A stretch of 64,000 bases of DNA from Paenibacillus sediminis (GTDB taxonomy: Bacteria; Bacillota; Bacilli; Paenibacillales; Paenibacillaceae), in contig NZ_JAGGKP010000003.1 of the NCBI RefSeq assembly GCF_017873765.1, positions 1 through 64,000 of the forward strand, read 5' to 3'. The notes below the pieces were generated by a model. That model had not been told where the DNA came from, did not search any database, and worked only from the letters and a program-made list of their open reading frames with translations. Positions 61,429 through 64,000 of the stretch are shown piece after piece (the first letter of the stretch is position 1; each line of letters begins with the position of its first letter). The position numbers were made by a program, and so were the translations under genes.

Positions 61429-61639
61429 AACCGAAAAAAATCTATATTTTTCTGTATTTCAGACTAATAATGGAATTTTCTCGTTGTTTCTTGATATATC
61501 TCGATATTGAATAGTTTGATAGCGGTTACTTTTGCTTCCTTATATGCTCGTAAAGGGAGACACCTTTTCATATTTACAAGAAAAAAGGTTTGGATTAAGA
61601 TATCTAATGTGAATTCTGAGTTCTTTCTTCATCTGGAGA

Positions 61640-61651
61640 GCAAACGGTTTC
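61640..61651. promoter_or_regulatory. LacI-type operator at the regulator's own ribosome site
   Basis: GCAAACGGTTTC ends just before the AAGGAGG of the regulator gene. Binding there would allow autorepression. Confidence 0.6.
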
Positions 61652-61666
61652 ACAAGGAGGGTTTGA

Positions 61667-62704
61667 ATGTCTGTAACAATAAAAGATGTAGCCAAAAAAG
61701 CGGGCGTATCCCCTTCCACTGTGTCCCGGGTGCTGTCTAACCATCCTAGAATTAGCCGCGAAACGTCCAAAAAAGTCAGAGACATTATGGAAGAGCTAGG
61801 GTATCATCCTAATATTATGGCGAAGAGCCTAGTGTCAAAAACGACGAATAGCATATGTGTCATTCTTCCGAAGCCTGCCGAAGAACTGTTCAACAACTTA
61901 TTCTTTATGGAACTGATCCGAGGTATTGTAACTCAGGCCAATCGTTCTGGTTATGACGTCGTCCTGAGCTCTGGTGCGAATGAGAAGGAAGAAGTTGAAG
62001 CGGTCTCTCGTCTCCTGCATGGCAGACGTGTTGACGGTGCTATTTTGCTGTATTCGCGCCATAATGATCCGGTCGTTGAATTTTTGCAAACAAATCAATT
62101 TCCGTTCGTCTTAGTAGGCCGCAGTGACGAATATTCCGGCATTCTATCTGTAGATAACGATAATGTTCAGGCAGCATATGAAGCTACCAAACATCTAATT
62201 TCATTAGGACACCAAAGAATAGGATTCGTAAGCGGTCCTCAGAATTTGATCGTATCGCAAGATCGTTTGTTAGGATATCGTAAAGCGCTGCAAGATTCGA
62301 ATCTTGAGATGCGCCCGGAATGGATTGTTGAAGGTGAGTTTCTGCAAGAAAGCGGCTATCGCGCCATGTCTTTCTTTATGAACTTGCCAGAACGACCAAC
62401 AGCACTTGTCGTACTAGACGATGTCGTCTCATTCGGCGTGCTTCGCGGTCTGCATGAGCTTGGTTTTAAAGTACCTGAGGATTTAAGCGTCGTCAGCTTT
62501 AACAATATTACCTTAGCTGAGCTGTACACACCACCGCTCACTAGCGTGGATATTGGGATTTACCAATTGGGATACACCGCTTCTCAAGCGCTTATTCAGC
62601 TCATTCAAAGTGACGGCGACAAGCAATTTCTAAAAAGACACATTATTCCGCATCGCTTGATTATACGTGAGTCGTCCATGTTCTCGTTAAATAATACTCG
62701 TTAA
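61667..62704 (+). CDS. LacI family regulator, MalR-like
   Basis: This 345-residue regulator has a complete LacI DNA-binding domain (TIKDVAKKAGVSPSTVSRVL) and hinge (YHPNIMAKSLVS), followed by the sugar-binding core (CVILPKPAEELFNNLFFMEL). The similarity in context is to MalR of Gram-positive maltose regulons. It probably represses the amylase, itself and the pgmB-maltose phosphorylase operon through GCAAACGTTTGAA-type sites. AAGGAGGG precedes the ATG. The long 455-base region before it holds three operator-like sites and one cre-like site. Confidence 0.9.
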   Translation: MSVTIKDVAKKAGVSPSTVSRVLSNHPRISRETSKKVRDIMEELGYHPNIMAKSLVSKTTNSICVILPKPAEELFNNLFFMELIRGIVTQANRSGYDVVLSSGANEKEEVEAVSRLLHGRRVDGAILLYSRHNDPVVEFLQTNQFPFVLVGRSDEYSGILSVDNDNVQAAYEATKHLISLGHQRIGFVSGPQNLIVSQDRLLGYRKALQDSNLEMRPEWIVEGEFLQESGYRAMSFFMNLPERPTALVVLDDVVSFGVLRGLHELGFKVPEDLSVVSFNNITLAELYTPPLTSVDIGIYQLGYTASQALIQLIQSDGDKQFLKRHIIPHRLIIRESSMFSLNNTR

Positions 62705-62737
62705 AATAAGAATGTGGACAACGATGTAACGAATAAA

Positions 62738-62769
62738 ATAATTGAAGCCTATCGCTTCAATTATTTTTT
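62738..62769 (+). terminator. terminator of the MalR-like gene
   Basis: AATTGAAGC pairs with GCTTCAATT, followed by a T-rich tail. It separates the regulator from the pgmB operon. Confidence 0.8.
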
Positions 62770-62777
62770 ACCAGATG

Positions 62778-62791
62778 TTCAAACGTTTGCA
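62778..62791. promoter_or_regulatory. MalR/LacI-type operator of the pgmB operon
   Basis: TTCAAACGTTTGCA lies 20 bases before the pgmB start and contains the same palindrome as the amylase operator, in the opposite direction. Confidence 0.8.
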
Positions 62792-62811
62792 CACAGGAGG
62801 AATGGTAGTAA

Positions 62812-63474
62812 ATGAGCCCGATTAAAGCTTGCTTATTTGACTTGGATGGTGTGTTAGTAGACACCGCGAAATACCACTATATTGCCTGGAAGCGTCTCGC
62901 TTCTGAACTTGGGTTTGATTTTAACGAGAAGGACAATGAAAGATTAAAAGGAGTCAGCCGCATGGCCTCGCTCGATATTCTTCTTGAAATCGGCAATTTA
63001 TCCTTTGATGACAAAACGAAAGAGGCGCTCGCCGAGAAAAAGAACACTTGGTATGTAGAGTACATATCCAAAATGGACGCATCTGAAATTCTTCCAGGTA
63101 GCCTTCATTTCTTGAAAGAGCTCAAAGAAAGCGGCATTAAGGTCGCTCTTGGTTCTGCTAGTAAAAATGCAATGATTATATTAAACAATACAGGCCTTGT
63201 TCCTTATTTCGATGCCATCATCGATGGCACGAAAACGCAAAGCGCAAAGCCAGATCCTGAAGTGTTCCTGCTAGGCGCACAGGCACTTAACGCCCATCCT
63301 TCCGAATGCGTTGTATTTGAAGACGCGGAAGCCGGCATTGAAGCCGCGACTCGCGCGCATATGTACAGCATTGGCGTTGGGTCGCCAGAAACGTTAAGCA
63401 AAGCTAATTTCGTCGTCTCTTCCCTGCAAGAAATGTCTGTTGCACGTCTTACTGAGTTAACTCTTCCTGCTTAA
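62812..63474 (+). CDS. pgmB: beta-phosphoglucomutase
   Basis: This 220-residue HAD-superfamily mutase interconverts beta-glucose 1-phosphate and glucose 6-phosphate. Motif I FDLDGVLVDTA (nucleophile and acid Asp), YHYIAWKRLA and the cap segment RLKGVSRMASL are classical for PgmB. Next come LGSASKNA (motif II), the motif III region KPDPEVFLLGA and VFEDAEAGIEAA (motif IV). AGGAGG lies 12 bases before the ATG. It is followed after 52 bases by maltose phosphorylase, whose product, beta-glucose 1-phosphate, is its substrate. Confidence 0.95.
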   Translation: MSPIKACLFDLDGVLVDTAKYHYIAWKRLASELGFDFNEKDNERLKGVSRMASLDILLEIGNLSFDDKTKEALAEKKNTWYVEYISKMDASEILPGSLHFLKELKESGIKVALGSASKNAMIILNNTGLVPYFDAIIDGTKTQSAKPDPEVFLLGAQALNAHPSECVVFEDAEAGIEAATRAHMYSIGVGSPETLSKANFVVSSLQEMSVARLTELTLPA

Positions 63475-63526
63475 TAGGAGTTAGGTAATATTATCGATAA
63501 CTTTTATCGTAAAGGGGCAAATCACA

Positions 63527-64000
63527 GTGAAACAATATTTGAAGCTGAATGAATGGTCAATTATTGAAGAAGGCTTTGATCCGCATTTGCATGAAAACTC
63601 CGAAAGTATTTTTAGTATCGGCAACGGTTATATGGGACAGCGCGCTAACTTTGAAGAACAATACAGCGGTTCTTCTCTGCAAGGCAGCTACATGGCTGGT
63701 GTCTATTACCCAGATAAAACACGCGTAGGTTGGTGGAAGAACGGTTATCCGGAATATTTCGCGAAAGTGCTGAACAGTACGAACTGGATCGGTATTGACA
63801 TCGAAATCAACGGTACACCTCTCGATTTGGCTAAACTTACTGTGAAAGATTTCGTACGCGAGCTGAACATGAAGGAAGGTTACCTGTCCCGCAGCTTTAC
63901 AGCCGTCCTTGAAGACGGTAAAGAAGTGAAGGTCGAAGCTGTGCGATTTGTAAGTATCATGCAGCATGAGATCGGTGCAATTCGTTACGCGGTAACACCT
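63527..64000 (+). CDS. maltose phosphorylase family (GH65), N-terminal part cut by window edge
   Basis: The first 158 codons are visible. They read KQYLKLNEWSIIEEGFDPHL, SESIFSIGNGYMGQRANFEE and SLQGSYMAGVYYPDKTRVGW, the N-terminal beta-sandwich of GH65 phosphorylases. In this context (MalR-like operator and pgmB upstream) the enzyme is most likely maltose phosphorylase, which converts maltose and phosphate to glucose and beta-glucose 1-phosphate. Trehalose or kojibiose phosphorylase is a less likely alternative. The GTG start follows AAAGGGG. The catalytic Glu lies beyond the window. Confidence 0.9.
   Translation, partial: MKQYLKLNEWSIIEEGFDPHLHENSESIFSIGNGYMGQRANFEEQYSGSSLQGSYMAGVYYPDKTRVGWWKNGYPEYFAKVLNSTNWIGIDIEINGTPLDLAKLTVKDFVRELNMKEGYLSRSFTAVLEDGKEVKVEAVRFVSIMQHEIGAIRYAVTP

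Overview
The window looks like chromosomal DNA of a Gram-positive, spore-former-type Bacillales bacterium, most likely Paenibacillus or a close relative. This rests on AGGAGG-type ribosome sites, frequent GTG/TTG starts, sigma-A promoters, T-tailed terminators, a T-box, CzrA/CymR/MntR/Fur-style sites, several extracytoplasmic lipoproteins and CcpA-like cre sites. The assignment is inferred from gene content, not from a marker search.

Layout. 1-8.1 kb: RidA (cut by the window edge), an MFS transporter with a probable frameshifted 5' end, a K+/H+ antiporter, tRNA-Thr, a YqgV-like protein, and nrdA-nrdB (class Ia ribonucleotide reductase) behind a cobalamin riboswitch. 8.1-12.3 kb: an FTR1 iron permease under a strong Fur box, an SsuE-like FMN reductase, a T-box-controlled seryl-tRNA synthetase with an unusual motif 3, and a GNAT protein. 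12.3-17.3 kb: an alpha-glucoside-type ABC importer (binding protein and two permeases, no ATPase) with its LacI regulator. 17.5-20.5 kb: membrane proteins of unknown function and a phosphodiester glycosidase-like protein. 20.6-23.9 kb: a sulfate importer (sbp-cysT-cysW) and a DUF2292 protein behind a leader with an intrinsic terminator. 24-28.5 kb: an MBL hydrolase-TetR pair, a nitroreductase with an Rrf2 regulator, and a CzrA-CzcD metal efflux operon.

28.6-42.2 kb: an LnrLMN/LnrJK-like drug efflux module, a P1B-type ATPase and MntH sharing an intergenic region with MntR-like and PerR-like boxes, and a notable set of decayed genes (nitroreductase, VOC protein, chemoreceptor, P-loop kinase, acetyltransferase). 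42.2-45 kb: AlaX and a secreted FAD oxidoreductase.

45.0-49.8 kb is the most unusual part. Five 137-180 bp imperfect inverted repeats with TAAC...GTTA ends separate small AT-rich genes that all lie on the minus strand. The 9-bp sequences at the two ends of each gene unit are complementary to each other, often better than the two ends of a single repeat are. That is the signature of integron gene cassettes and attC sites. No integrase is in the window, so this would be an attC cluster without an integrase, unusual for Bacillales. Cargo includes a chloramphenicol phosphotransferase-like kinase and an antibiotic biosynthesis monooxygenase-fold protein.

50-54.6 kb: a lantibiotic/bacitracin-type ABC transporter with its two-component system. 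54.8-64 kb: a maltodextrin and methionine region with neopullulanase, metNIQ, a lipoprotein alpha-amylase, a MalR-like regulator, beta-phosphoglucomutase and maltose phosphorylase (cut by the window edge). Identical LacI-type operators flank the amylase and the phosphorylase operon, so starch and maltodextrin breakdown is probably controlled as one regulon.
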